In this document: piece after piece, positions 55,440-63,982 of the stretch
Position numbering within the stretch: position 1 is the first letter of the stretch
Layout: each line of letters begins with the position of its first letter
Assembly: GCF_002240055.1 (NCBI RefSeq)
Contig: NZ_CP016753.1
Coordinates: 1,798,001 to 1,862,000 of the forward strand
Reading direction: 5' to 3'
From: Leptotrichia sp. oral taxon 498
Lineage (GTDB): Bacteria > Fusobacteriota > Fusobacteriia > Fusobacteriales > Leptotrichiaceae
DNA length: 64,000 nucleotides
Position numbers and translations under genes: made by a program
Notes under the pieces: generated by a model
Databases searched by the model: none
What the model was told of the DNA's origin: nothing
Seen by the model: the letters and a program-made list of their open reading frames with translations, nothing else

Positions 55440-56132
55440 TTAGTTATCAATATCGTTAAAACCACTAGTCATTTCATTCATAAAAGTATTGAAATCATGC
55501 TCTAATTTCCATTTTCCATTAATTTTTTTTACTTCTATTTCTGAATAATTTTCATCATAATCAAAATTGTTTAACTTTTCTTTAATTTCTTCATCAAGAT
55601 ATTTATAAAATTTATCAAATTTTATTTTATTAATTTTTTCTATATTTTCAAGTTCTTTGTATGAAATATTAGCTTTTTCAATTGCTTCATCAATAATTTT
55701 ATCAGTATCAATATTATCTATATCTTTAAATTTCGATACTATTTTAACTTTTGCTTTATTTTTTTCTGAAAATGAAATTTCATTAACAAAAATTTTTAAA
55801 TTATCAATTTCACCTAAAAAATTTTTTCCCATAACTTCATGTATTTTATTAAAATACTCTTTTGCAGCCTGTTTTTGTTTTTTAGGAACATTTTCCACCA
55901 ATTCATCAATTGATTTATTCATATATTCACGATAAAGTCCTTTTATAGTTTTTTTACCTTCTGTATTATATCTTTCAATTATTTCTTTATTTACAAGATT
56001 CTCAATTTCTTTACTATCCCTATCAACTTCACTTTGTGAAATATTTACTCCGTTTTTTATGTAAACTTCATAATGGTTTTGTGCCATTCCCAATGTTCCT
56101 AAAATAAATAATCCTAATAATATCTTTTTCAT
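55440..56132 (-). CDS. Exported protein A (his-linked)
   Basis: This 230-residue protein starts with a signal peptide, MKKILLGLFILGTLGMAQNH, likely cleaved after GMA. The mature part is an acidic/Lys-rich helical domain with a conserved core (YEVYIKNGVNISQSEVDRDS, NEISFSEKNKAKVKIV, NGKWKLEHDFN). Its order (N-terminal helix, then a strand-rich NGKW end) recalls DUF5105/DUF4878-type exported proteins, with low certainty. It precedes hisC1 by 19 bases. Its upstream promoter copy has only 9 bases between hexamers, so expression may differ from copy B. Function unknown. Confidence 0.7.
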   Translation of the reverse strand: MKKILLGLFILGTLGMAQNHYEVYIKNGVNISQSEVDRDSKEIENLVNKEIIERYNTEGKKTIKGLYREYMNKSIDELVENVPKKQKQAAKEYFNKIHEVMGKNFLGEIDNLKIFVNEISFSEKNKAKVKIVSKFKDIDNIDTDKIIDEAIEKANISYKELENIEKINKIKFDKFYKYLDEEIKEKLNNFDYDENYSEIEVKKINGKWKLEHDFNTFMNEMTSGFNDIDN

Positions 56133-56212
56133 TTTTTCTCTTCCCTCTTCTTTCTATTTATTTTTATTTTATTTTTTAATTTTTTGCTTTTCTTAATAAC
56201 TTTAATTATAAT

Positions 56213-56233
56213 AGTATAATTTATTTTTTTCAA
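56213..56233 (-). promoter_or_regulatory. Shortened promoter-like module before exported protein A
   Basis: TTGAAA (minus strand, 56228-56233) and TATACT (56213-56218) are present as in the hisB1 cassette, but the spacer has shrunk to 9 bases, too short for sigma-70. The module is otherwise recognisably the same sequence, so this copy is probably dead or altered. Confidence 0.5.
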
Positions 56234-56300
56234 GATTTTTAACTATTCAAACTAATCAGATTCTATTTTATATTTTATTTATAAAGAAATAAAAAAAGTT

Positions 56301-56320
56301 GAGTGCCACACATGACACTC
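56301..56320 (-). terminator. Terminator after hisB2
   Basis: GAGTGCCA (56301-56308) pairs with TGACACTC (56313-56320), loop CACA, one mismatch. It matches the terminator after hisB1 in position and sequence, supporting the block duplication. Confidence 0.6.
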
Positions 56321-56374
56321 AAAAAAATATTTTGACTAGATAAAAAAATTATTTTGAGCTGTTAATAAATTTGA

Positions 56375-56965
56375 TTAAACTAATACCCCTTTAGTGGATG
56401 GAATCTCATCTTTATATTTTTCATCAATACTCACAGCCTCCGCCAAGGCTCTGGCAACTCCTTTAAAAATCGACTCAATAATATGATGTGAATTCGTTCC
56501 AGTCATATTCTTTATATGCAGTGTCGCATTTAAATGTCGTGTAAATCCAATAAAAAACTCTTCCACCAATTCTGTATCAAAAGTTCCAACTTTCTCAGTC
56601 GGAATATTCACATCAAAATTCAAAAAATATCTTCCGCTTAAATCAACTGCAACCAATGTCAGAGCCTCATCCATCGGCAAAAGAAAGTTTCCGTATCTTT
56701 TAACCCCTTTTAAATCTCCCAAAGCCTCATAAAAACATTTCCCAAGAGCAATCCCAATATCTTCTGTACTGTGATGATCATCAACTTGCGTATCCCCGTC
56801 GCAACAAACTTTCAAATCAAATCTCCCATGCTTTGCAAATAAATCAAGCATGTGATCTAAAAATCCAACTCCCGTATTATTCTCATATTTTCCAGTCCCA
56901 TCAATATTCAATTCAATTTTTATTTTTGTTTCAAATGTGTTCCTTTCAATGTTAGATTTTCTCAT
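56375..56965 (-). CDS. hisB: Imidazoleglycerol-phosphate dehydratase, copy 2
   Basis: This 196-residue dehydratase-only HisB keeps all metal-binding and catalytic segments of copy 1 (GVGFLDHMLDLFAKHGRFDL, DDHHSTEDIGIALG, TNSHHIIESIFKG). It differs at seven residues (for example Lys5Asn, Tyr54Cys, Ile128Thr), mostly conservative or peripheral. ATG 56965 is used because GAAAGGA is 8 bases ahead; a longer frame begins 51 bases earlier. It is read after the small lipoprotein and hisC2, or from its own altered promoter. Confidence 0.96.
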   Translation of the reverse strand: MRKSNIERNTFETKIKIELNIDGTGKYENNTGVGFLDHMLDLFAKHGRFDLKVCCDGDTQVDDHHSTEDIGIALGKCFYEALGDLKGVKRYGNFLLPMDEALTLVAVDLSGRYFLNFDVNIPTEKVGTFDTELVEEFFIGFTRHLNATLHIKNMTGTNSHHIIESIFKGVARALAEAVSIDEKYKDEIPSTKGVLV

Positions 56966-57053
56966 TTTTTCAATCCTTTCAGATAATTTTTTTCTGTTTT
57001 TTATAATTCTTATCATATTTTTTAGACTTACATTTATAAATAGTATAACAAAT

Positions 57054-57080
57054 AGTATAATCTTTTTTTATTTTTTTCAA
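57054..57080 (-). promoter_or_regulatory. Altered promoter-like module before hisB2
   Basis: On the minus strand TTGAAA (57075-57080) and TATACT (57054-57059) are separated by 15 bases. A second TATACT (57042-57047) follows 6 bases on, so the -10 element is duplicated. Compare the 17-base spacing before hisB1. Confidence 0.5.
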
Positions 57081-57120
57081 AATTTTTTGAGCACCTAAAT
57101 AACTTGTATACTTATAAAAA

Positions 57121-57139
57121 AAGGAGAAATAATCTCCTT
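57121..57139 (-). terminator. Terminator after the small lipoprotein gene
   Basis: On the minus strand AAGGAGA pairs with TCTCCTT around a 5-base loop and is followed by a run of six or more T. Confidence 0.85.
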
Positions 57140-57184
57140 CCAAAATATCTTATCAATTTTTTTATTCCTAAATTAAAAACAAAA

Positions 57185-57382
57185 CTATTTATTTTGTTTA
57201 CACCAACTTGTTTTTCCATAATCAACTATACATGTAATATTTTCTTTTCCCATTTTTTCCATTTCTTCTTTTGTTTTATAACCTTGTTGTTTAAAAGATG
57301 AAATTGAATGGGTACTAGCACATCCTTGCATCATACCAAGAACTCCTAAAATTAAAATTGAATTTAAAGCTATTTTTTTCAT
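57185..57382 (-). CDS. Small predicted lipoprotein
   Basis: This 65-residue protein has a signal sequence ILILGVLGMMQGCAS with lipobox-like MMQGC, so Cys 20 is probably lipidated. The mature 46 residues hold two further Cys (ITCIVDYGKTSWC) that might form a disulfide. ATG 57382 is chosen because AGGAGTG lies 6 bases ahead. It has its own terminator and lies between hisC2 and hisB2, with no equivalent in copy A. No family is recognised. Confidence 0.65.
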   Translation of the reverse strand: MKKIALNSILILGVLGMMQGCASTHSISSFKQQGYKTKEEMEKMGKENITCIVDYGKTSWCKQNK

Positions 57383-57526
57383 ATAAATCACTCCTATTTT
57401 ATTATTAATTTATTATAACATATTTAATCAAAAATTATATTAAAATACCTTTAAAAAATAATAAATTTTAATTATAATTTTTTAATTTACTAAATTATCT
57501 CTTGCTTTATACCTTATGTTTATATT

Positions 57527-58600
57527 TTACAACAATTTATTTAATTTTTCAATAAAAATTTCCATATCTTCATCGGTTCCAATGGTAACTCTCAAGTAAT
57601 TATCAATTCTATCTTTTGCAAAATATCTAACTAAAACCCCATTATCTTTTAGATTTTTATATAAATCTCCTGCAAAAACTTTATTATGTGAAATAAAAAT
57701 AAAATTAGCACTTGAATTTAGCACTTTAAATCCCAATTCTTTCAATTTTTTTACAGTTTTTTCCCGTGTTTCAATAATTTTAGCATTAGTTTTTACAAAA
57801 TATTCATCATCTTTAAATGATTCAATCCCAGCTTCAATCGAAATTCTGTCAATTGTATACGAATTAAATGAAAATTTTAGTCTGTTAAGCCCTTCTATTA
57901 TATTTTCTGAGCCAATTGCATATCCCAAACGCATTCCCGCAAATGAACGAGATTTTGAAAATGTCTGCACAACAAGAACATTGTCATATTTATTCACCAA
58001 TTTAACAGAACTTTCTGCCCCAAAATCGACATAAGCCTCATCAATAACAACCAACTGAGTTGGATTATTTTTTACTATTTTTTCTATTTCATTTAATTTC
58101 AAAGCAATCGAAGTCGGTGCATTCGGATTTGTAATAATTATATGCCCATCAAGTCCAAAATATTTATCAATTTCAATTTCAAAATTTTTGTTTAACGGGA
58201 TTTTTACTTCTTTTAAATCAAATAAATCCGCATAAACTGGATAAAAGCTGTAAGTTATGTCAGGATAATAAACTTTATCACCCTTGTTAAAAAATGTCAT
58301 AAAAATAAGTGCTAACACTTCATCCGAACCATTTCCCACAAAAATTTGCTCTTTTGTAATTCTTTCATCAATTTTTTGCGAAAAATATTCAGCAATTACT
58401 TTTCTAAGTTCTGAAACATCTGGATCTGGATAAAGTTTCAAATCTTTTAAATTCATAGATTTTATTTTTTCTATAACTTTTTTTGACGGTGAATAAGGAT
58501 TTTCATTTGTATTAAGTTTAATATATTTCTTGTCTTTCGGCTGCTCTCCAGGAACATAAGGCTCTATTTCCTTTATTTTATCATTCCAAAATTTGCTCAT
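57527..58600 (-). CDS. hisC: Histidinol-phosphate aminotransferase, copy 2
   Basis: This 357-residue PLP aminotransferase keeps all features of copy 1: LNTNENPYSPS, FVGNGSDEVLALIF, YPDITYSFYP, NPNAPTSIAL, VVIDEAYVDFG and FSKSRSFAGMRLGY with the PLP Lys. About 50 of 357 residues differ from copy 1 (about 86% identity), spread along the length, so both are under selection. It follows exported protein B by 64 bases. Confidence 0.96.
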   Translation of the reverse strand: MSKFWNDKIKEIEPYVPGEQPKDKKYIKLNTNENPYSPSKKVIEKIKSMNLKDLKLYPDPDVSELRKVIAEYFSQKIDERITKEQIFVGNGSDEVLALIFMTFFNKGDKVYYPDITYSFYPVYADLFDLKEVKIPLNKNFEIEIDKYFGLDGHIIITNPNAPTSIALKLNEIEKIVKNNPTQLVVIDEAYVDFGAESSVKLVNKYDNVLVVQTFSKSRSFAGMRLGYAIGSENIIEGLNRLKFSFNSYTIDRISIEAGIESFKDDEYFVKTNAKIIETREKTVKKLKELGFKVLNSSANFIFISHNKVFAGDLYKNLKDNGVLVRYFAKDRIDNYLRVTIGTDEDMEIFIEKLNKLL

Positions 58601-58664
58601 TTTACAATTTCTCCCTCTTTATTTTTTTCTTTACTTTATCTATTATTTCAGATAAATTTCCTTA

Positions 58665-59393
58665 TTAATCGTCAATGTCATTTTTCATACTTTCAAAACT
58701 ATCTTCCAAATTTTTTAATGTCTCATTTATCAAATCATTATAATCAAAATCTACTTGCCATTTTCCATTGACTTTTTCAATTTCCATTTCTGTAATATCT
58801 TCATTATAATCAATTTTTTTTATTTCTTCTTTTACTCTATCTTCAAAATATTTATAAAATTTATCAAGTTTTACTTTACTAATTTTTTCAAAATGTTCAG
58901 TATCTTTATCTGTAATTCCAGATTTTTTAAATGCTTCATCAATAATTTTGTCAGAGTCAAGATCATCCATGTCTTTATATTTAGCCAATATGCTAATTTT
59001 AGCTTTATTTTTACTCAAAAATGAAATTTCCTTGATAGAAATATCCATTTTATCAAGTTCACCAAAAACATTTTGTTTCATAATTTCACTAAGTCTTCTT
59101 AAAAATTCTTTAAATGACTGTTGTTGATTTTTTGGAGCGTTTTTTACCATGTTATCCATTAAACCATCCATATATTCATCATAAAGCTTTTTTGACTTTT
59201 CCATTAAAACCTTTTTTCCTTCGTTGTTATATCTTGAAATAATCTTATCATTAATAATTTTATCAATCTCTTTGCTATCTCTATCTGCTTCACTTTGAGA
59301 AATTTTAACCCCATTTTTTATATAAACTTCATAATTTTGCTGAGCCATTCCAAGTGTTCCTAAAATAAACAGTCCCAAAAATATTTTTTTCAT
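58665..59393 (-). CDS. Exported protein B (his-linked)
   Basis: This 242-residue paralogue of exported protein A has the same signal peptide, MKKIFLGLFILGTLGMAQQ, and the same core (YEVYIKNGVKISQSEADRDS, KEISFLSKNKAKISILAKY, VNGKWQVDFDYNDL). It is 12 residues longer and about half identical. It lies after hisD and before hisC2 on one transcript with his genes, though it is predicted to be exported and thus unlikely to act in histidine synthesis. Function unknown. Confidence 0.7.
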   Translation of the reverse strand: MKKIFLGLFILGTLGMAQQNYEVYIKNGVKISQSEADRDSKEIDKIINDKIISRYNNEGKKVLMEKSKKLYDEYMDGLMDNMVKNAPKNQQQSFKEFLRRLSEIMKQNVFGELDKMDISIKEISFLSKNKAKISILAKYKDMDDLDSDKIIDEAFKKSGITDKDTEHFEKISKVKLDKFYKYFEDRVKEEIKKIDYNEDITEMEIEKVNGKWQVDFDYNDLINETLKNLEDSFESMKNDIDD

Positions 59394-59562
59394 TTTTTAA
59401 ATTTTTCCTTTCTAATTTTTAATTTATTTAATTTATCTAATCTAATCTGGTACAATCTAATTCAAGATAATTTATTTTATTTTTATCACCAATATCTTTT
59501 ATCTTTATTTAAATTAAATTTAGATAATAAATTATATAATTATTTATTTTTTATAATTAATT

Positions 59563-60843
59563 TTATTTCTCAAATCTTTTAGAAACTGAACGAGCATGAG
59601 CTGTAAGTCCTTCACTTTCAGCAAATTTTATAACTTTATCTTTCACTTCTTCAAGACCTTCTTTTGAATAATAAATAAATGAAGATTTTTTTATAAAGTC
59701 ATCAACTGATAATGGTGATGAAAATTTAGCTGTTCCACTTGTCGGAAGTGTGTGATTAGGTCCTGCCAAATAATCTCCCAATGGCTCAGGTGTATTATGT
59801 CCCATAAATATTGAACCTGCATTTTTTACTCTTGTCAAAAGTTCAAAAGGATTAGAAACCGCTAGTTCCAAATGTTCTGGAGCAATTTCGTTACTTATTT
59901 TTATCGCTTCATCAATTGTTTTTGTAATAATAATTCTACCTTGAGTTTCAATCGAAACTCTTGCAATCTCTTCCCTTTCCAACTCTTTCAGCTGAATTTC
60001 CAATTGCTCTGCAACATTTTTAGCAAGTTCCTTTGAATTTGTAACTAAAATACTAGCTGCCAGTTTGTCGTGTTCCGCTTGAGAAAGTAGATCTGCTGCT
60101 ACATGAACTGGATTTGCACTATCATCGGCAATAATTAAAACTTCACTTGGTCCTGCTATCATATCAATTGAAACTTCTCCGTAAACCATCTTTTTAGCCA
60201 TTGCAACATAAATATTTCCAGGTCCTACAATTTTATATACTTTTGGAATGCTTTCTGTTCCATAACTAAGTGCAGCAATTGATTGTGCTCCTCCAACTTT
60301 AAAAATTCTGTCAACTCCAGCGATTTTCGCAGCAACTAAAAGCGATGGTAAAATTATTCCGTCTGAAGTTGGCGGTGTGACCATTATAATTTCCTTGCAA
60401 CCTGCAATTTTTGCTGGAACGGCATTCATCAAAACAGTTGATGGATAAGCGGCAGTTCCTCCAGGTACATATAGCCCAACTTTTTCAATTGGATTAATAA
60501 TTTGACCTAAACTTATTCCATTTTCTTTTTTTACAATAAAATTATTTCTAACTTGTTTTTCGTGAAATAATTTAATATTATCATGCGAATATTTAATAAC
60601 TTCCAAAAGTTCTTTATCAATTGTATCAAACGCTTTTTGAATTTCTTCTTCGGAAACTTCCAATGTTTTTAGATCCACTTTATCAAATTTTTTTGTATAC
60701 TCAAAAAGGGCCTTGTCACCTCGTTTTTTTACATCTTTTAAAATATTTTCCACAGTTTCATTTACATCGTCATAAGAAAACTGGCTTCTAGCAAGTTCTT
60801 TTTCCAAATTCAAATTTTCTGAATATTCAATTGTCTTTATCAT
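59563..60843 (-). CDS. hisD: Histidinol dehydrogenase
   Basis: This 426-residue zinc enzyme oxidises histidinol to histidine in two NAD+-linked steps. It shows VGLYVPGGTAAYPSTVLMNA, ITMVTPP-like IIMVTPPTSDG, GPGNIYVAMAKK, SIDMIAGPSEVLIIADD, LSQAEHDKLA and GPNHTLPTSGTAKFSSPL. ATG 60843 is used because GGAG is about 9 bases ahead; GTG at 60852 overlaps that site. It is 31 bases after hisG. Confidence 0.97.
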   Translation of the reverse strand: MIKTIEYSENLNLEKELARSQFSYDDVNETVENILKDVKKRGDKALFEYTKKFDKVDLKTLEVSEEEIQKAFDTIDKELLEVIKYSHDNIKLFHEKQVRNNFIVKKENGISLGQIINPIEKVGLYVPGGTAAYPSTVLMNAVPAKIAGCKEIIMVTPPTSDGIILPSLLVAAKIAGVDRIFKVGGAQSIAALSYGTESIPKVYKIVGPGNIYVAMAKKMVYGEVSIDMIAGPSEVLIIADDSANPVHVAADLLSQAEHDKLAASILVTNSKELAKNVAEQLEIQLKELEREEIARVSIETQGRIIITKTIDEAIKISNEIAPEHLELAVSNPFELLTRVKNAGSIFMGHNTPEPLGDYLAGPNHTLPTSGTAKFSSPLSVDDFIKKSSFIYYSKEGLEEVKDKVIKFAESEGLTAHARSVSKRFEK

Positions 60844-60874
60844 TTTTATCACTCCATCAAAATTTATTTTTTAT

Positions 60875-61510
60875 TTATTTTTTGTCTGTTTTGTCTATTT
60901 TATCTTTTATTTTTCTCACAATATTTTCTATTTTATCATGATTAAATCTATAACTCGATTTATTTGCAATAAGTCTCGCACTTATATCTCCAATAAAATT
61001 CAACACTTTCAAATGATTTTCCCTCAAAGTTGTCCCAGTTTCTACAATATCGACAATCACATCAGAAAGTTCCAAAATCGGTGCAATTTCAATTGAACCA
61101 TTTAATTTGATTAATTCTACATCTCTATTTATCGAGTCAAAATATTTTTTTGACACATTAAAATATTTCGTTGCAACAACCAAAGGTCTATCAAAATTTT
61201 CTTTAAAATTAACAGGTCCCGCAATTCCAAATTTACATTTTCCAAATCCTAAATCCAAAAGTTCATACACATCTGGATTATCTTCCAGCAAAATGTCCTT
61301 CCCAACAACTCCAATATCAGCGCTCCCCTTTTCCACATAAACCGCCACATCCGACGGCTTTACCAAAAGAAATCTGATTTTTTTGTCAGGATTTTCAAAA
61401 ATCAATTTTCTGTTGTCACTTTTTATTTCATCACAATCATACCCAATGCTCTCAAACAATTCATAAACTTTATTTCCAAGTCTTCCTTTAGGAAGTGCTA
61501 TATTTAACAT
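60875..61510 (-). CDS. hisG: ATP phosphoribosyltransferase, short catalytic form
   Basis: This 211-residue short HisG catalyses the first histidine step (ATP + PRPP). It shows LNIALPKGRLGNKV, VKPSDVAVYVEKGSADIGVVG, VATKYFN and VDIVETGTTLRENHL (PRPP-binding). The C-terminal ACT-like regulatory domain of long HisG is missing, so it needs HisZ, encoded just upstream. Feedback control by histidine is expected through HisZ. Confidence 0.97.
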   Translation of the reverse strand: MLNIALPKGRLGNKVYELFESIGYDCDEIKSDNRKLIFENPDKKIRFLLVKPSDVAVYVEKGSADIGVVGKDILLEDNPDVYELLDLGFGKCKFGIAGPVNFKENFDRPLVVATKYFNVSKKYFDSINRDVELIKLNGSIEIAPILELSDVIVDIVETGTTLRENHLKVLNFIGDISARLIANKSSYRFNHDKIENIVRKIKDKIDKTDKK

Positions 61511-61544
61511 ATTTTCACCTTTCCATCAAATTTCCATCAAAAAT

Positions 61545-62654
61545 TCATATTTCAATTTTCAATTCTCCATTCTCAAAAATATATTTTTTATCATAATTAA
61601 AAATTTCAAAATCATAATTTTTATAAATAATATTTTGGGTTCTCACTCTGTTGCCATCTTTTACCAACTTATCAACAATCTCAGCCAATTTTCCGAAATC
61701 ACTTTCATCATACAAAAGCAAAATATCAAAATCCTTCTGATTTTCATTTTTATAAAATTCATTAAGATTATCAGTAACAACAGCAAATCCAATTGCTCCA
61801 GTATCAACTCCAAATTTTTCAAACAATTTATCATATCTTCCGCCACTTAGCACAGCATTTGGAATTTTATCAATAAACCCTTGCATAATAATCCCATTAT
61901 AATATTTCAAATTTTTAATAATCGAAAAATCAAAAATAATTTTTTTTCTGCTATGAAATTTAATAATCAAATTATACAAATCTTTAAGCCCAGATAATAT
62001 CTTTATAATTTTAGGATTTAATTCATATTTAGATAATTTCTTTTCAATTTCTTCTATATTTCCTGATAAATTTGGTAATTCATAAATAAGATTTTTTAAT
62101 TCGTCTGAAATGTTTTTATTATTTTTTAAAATTATTTTTATATCATGAACATTTTTATTGTTAATGTACTCAAAAATTTTTTCTTTTATTTCATATTCAA
62201 GTTCTAGGTTTTCAAAAATTGAAAAAATAAATCCAGCATGAGATAATACAAGCATATTTTTTTTGCTCATAATTTCCAAACTTTTTAGTGCAAGACTCAC
62301 AATTTCAAAATTTAAAAATAACGTTTCTTTCCCAATCAGTTCAACTCCCAATTGTTCTTTTTCACTATAGCCTATATATTTAGAAGTCGTATAGATATTT
62401 TCCTGATAATAAACTTTATCATATTTTAATGTTTTTTCTTTTGAAATTTTTTTTGCAACTGAAAGAGTAATATCTGGTCTAAGCGCTAATAAATTCCCGC
62501 TTGGATTCATAATTGTAAGTATATTTCCTAAAATAAAATCTTTATTTTCATTATACAAATCATATTCTTCAAAATTCGGAAGAGAAATTTTTTTATAGCC
62601 ATAAGAATCGTACAATTTTCGCAAGTTCAATAAGACTATATTTTTTTTGCTCAT
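61545..62654 (-). CDS. hisZ: ATP phosphoribosyltransferase regulatory subunit
   Basis: This 369-residue HisRS-like protein has motif-2-like LLALRPDITLSVAK, ENIYTTSKYIGYSEKEQLGVELIG, and motif-3-like NAVLSGGRYDKLFEKFG. It lacks an anticodon-binding domain and is not a real histidyl-tRNA synthetase. ATG 62654 (MSKKNIVLLN) is preferred because HisZ proteins start this way; an in-frame TTG at 62744 would add 30 basic residues with no resemblance. It begins the his cluster and pairs with short HisG. Confidence 0.9.
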   Translation of the reverse strand: MSKKNIVLLNLRKLYDSYGYKKISLPNFEEYDLYNENKDFILGNILTIMNPSGNLLALRPDITLSVAKKISKEKTLKYDKVYYQENIYTTSKYIGYSEKEQLGVELIGKETLFLNFEIVSLALKSLEIMSKKNMLVLSHAGFIFSIFENLELEYEIKEKIFEYINNKNVHDIKIILKNNKNISDELKNLIYELPNLSGNIEEIEKKLSKYELNPKIIKILSGLKDLYNLIIKFHSRKKIIFDFSIIKNLKYYNGIIMQGFIDKIPNAVLSGGRYDKLFEKFGVDTGAIGFAVVTDNLNEFYKNENQKDFDILLLYDESDFGKLAEIVDKLVKDGNRVRTQNIIYKNYDFEIFNYDKKYIFENGELKIEI

Positions 62655-62771
62655 ATTGTTAATATATTTTTTCACTTTTCTTCGTATGATAATATTACTA
62701 TCACACACTCCTTTCTTAATTGATGTGACAACCTTTATTTTCAAAGTCTATTCAAAATTTATTTATAACTT

Positions 62772-62800
62772 ATTTTATCACAAAAATTTACTTAAAACAA
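62772..62800 (-). promoter_or_regulatory. Predicted promoter of the his cluster
   Basis: On the minus strand TTGTTT (62795-62800), a 17-base spacer and TAAAAT (62772-62777). A leader of about 110 bases to the hisZ ATG contains AAAGGAG far upstream of the start but no histidine-rich leader peptide or T-box was recognised. Confidence 0.5.
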
Positions 62801-62831
62801 GAAAAACAAAAAAATCAAGAATAAAAATAAA

Positions 62832-62862
62832 AAACTTCCAAAATAACAACATTCAGAAGTTT
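62832..62862 (-). terminator. Terminator after the FtsZ-like gene
   Basis: On the minus strand AAACTTCTGAAT pairs with ATTTTGGAAGTTT (two G-T pairs), followed by TTTTTATTTTT. It separates the FtsZ-like gene from hisZ. Confidence 0.75.
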
Positions 62863-62879
62863 GTAAATTTATACATTTT

Positions 62880-63788
62880 TCACTGTTCACTTGAAATCAT
62901 AACAGTTTTTATTTTTCTATTAAATTCGTAGCTTGAATTTATTATAATCCCCCAAATAAGTTTGAAATTTTTATCTTTTATAATATTGGTAATTCCTTGA
63001 ATGATTTTCTGTATATCTAACAATGGAACGTCATTTCCCGTTGTAAAACTTATCAAAACTCTTTTTGCATCTTGAATTTGTCCTTCAAATAAATTTTTCT
63101 TTTTTATCTGTGCTAAAATATTTTCTCCCGCTGTTTCACCAAATCCTTCTCCTACACGAATAATCGTATCTCGTGAGCGGTCTAGCACTGCTCTAATATC
63201 CAATAAATCAATATTCATAAATCCAACTTCAGTCAAAATACTTACAACACTTTCAATTCCTTCTTTAATAAGCATATTAGCTTGCCAGTAAGCTGAATTT
63301 AGTGGTTCTCTTTTGTCAATATAATTATAAAGCTTTTCATTTGGAATGATGATAAGGCTATCTGTCAACTTTTCAATCTTTCTCATTCCATCATTTGCAA
63401 TTTTCATCACATCAAATCCTTCTAGAAAAAAAGGTCTAGCTATAATTGTTATTGTAAATATCTTGAGTTTCTTAGCCACTTCTAAAATAATCGGCGTTAT
63501 TCCACTCCCAGTCGCTCCGCCAACTCCAGAAATTAAAAATAGAATATTTGTATCTTTTAAAAGTTCATAAAATTGTCCATAACATTGAAATGCAATTTTT
63601 TCCACCTGTTCTCTGCTACATTTAGCAATTCCAGTATCTAAAAAGATTTTTTGATTAGCTAAGCTTGATTCAGAGTTTTTTAGATTAGTGTCTATTGTTA
63701 TATATTCAACTTTTTTAATTTTTTCTTTAATCATATAATTGATAAAGTTAATTCCCATTCCTCCAACTCCGATAATTTTTGTTATCAT
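62880..63788 (-). CDS. Divergent FtsZ-like tubulin GTPase
   Basis: This 302-residue protein aligns with the FtsZ GTPase core: TKIIGVGGMGINFINYM (tubulin T1), ISGVGGATGSGITPIILEVAKK (T4; FtsZ has GGGTGTG), PFFLEGFDVM, IIPNEKLYNYID, then VGFMNIDLLDIRAVL (T7-like NxDxxD) and VLISFTTGNDVPLL. The C-terminal tail that binds FtsA/ZipA is missing. The GTG core has Ala and Ser replacing conserved Gly and Thr, so it may hydrolyse GTP poorly. It could be the second FtsZ copy seen in some bacteria or a specialised relative; ordinary ftsZ is not in this window. A GGAGG site lies 16 bases before the ATG. Confidence 0.8.
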   Translation of the reverse strand: MITKIIGVGGMGINFINYMIKEKIKKVEYITIDTNLKNSESSLANQKIFLDTGIAKCSREQVEKIAFQCYGQFYELLKDTNILFLISGVGGATGSGITPIILEVAKKLKIFTITIIARPFFLEGFDVMKIANDGMRKIEKLTDSLIIIPNEKLYNYIDKREPLNSAYWQANMLIKEGIESVVSILTEVGFMNIDLLDIRAVLDRSRDTIIRVGEGFGETAGENILAQIKKKNLFEGQIQDAKRVLISFTTGNDVPLLDIQKIIQGITNIIKDKNFKLIWGIIINSSYEFNRKIKTVMISSEQ

Positions 63789-63976
63789 AGTATTTTTTCA
63801 TTTTCCTCCTTTCTTTATTTTTATTAAATTGATATTTTTTGATTTTTGACTATTTTATTTTATCAGAAAAATGTAGTATTTGTCTATTGTTTTTTTAATA
63901 ATGTCCGATAATATTTTTTAATATCTATTATTTAAATTTTGATGTCTATGTCTAGTAATTATTTGTAAAAATATGG

Positions 63977-63982
63977 TATAAT
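63977..63982 (+). promoter_or_regulatory. Possible promoter reading out of the window
   Basis: TATAAT (63977-63982) preceded by ATATGG and a weak -35 would read rightwards past the end of the window. The gene it serves is outside. Confidence 0.35.

Noticed and set aside
56375-57016. Longer HisB2 start (17 extra residues)
   Set aside because: GAAAGGA sits before the inner ATG and the resulting protein matches HisB1 end to end; the extra N-terminus has no counterpart.
61545-62744. True histidyl-tRNA synthetase
   Set aside because: No anticodon-binding domain, degenerate catalytic motifs, and the neighbour is a short HisG that needs HisZ.
62655-62880. T-box or histidine-rich attenuator ahead of hisZ
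   Set aside because: The leader is too short for a T-box and holds no His-codon run or AGGGTGGNACCGCG-like element.
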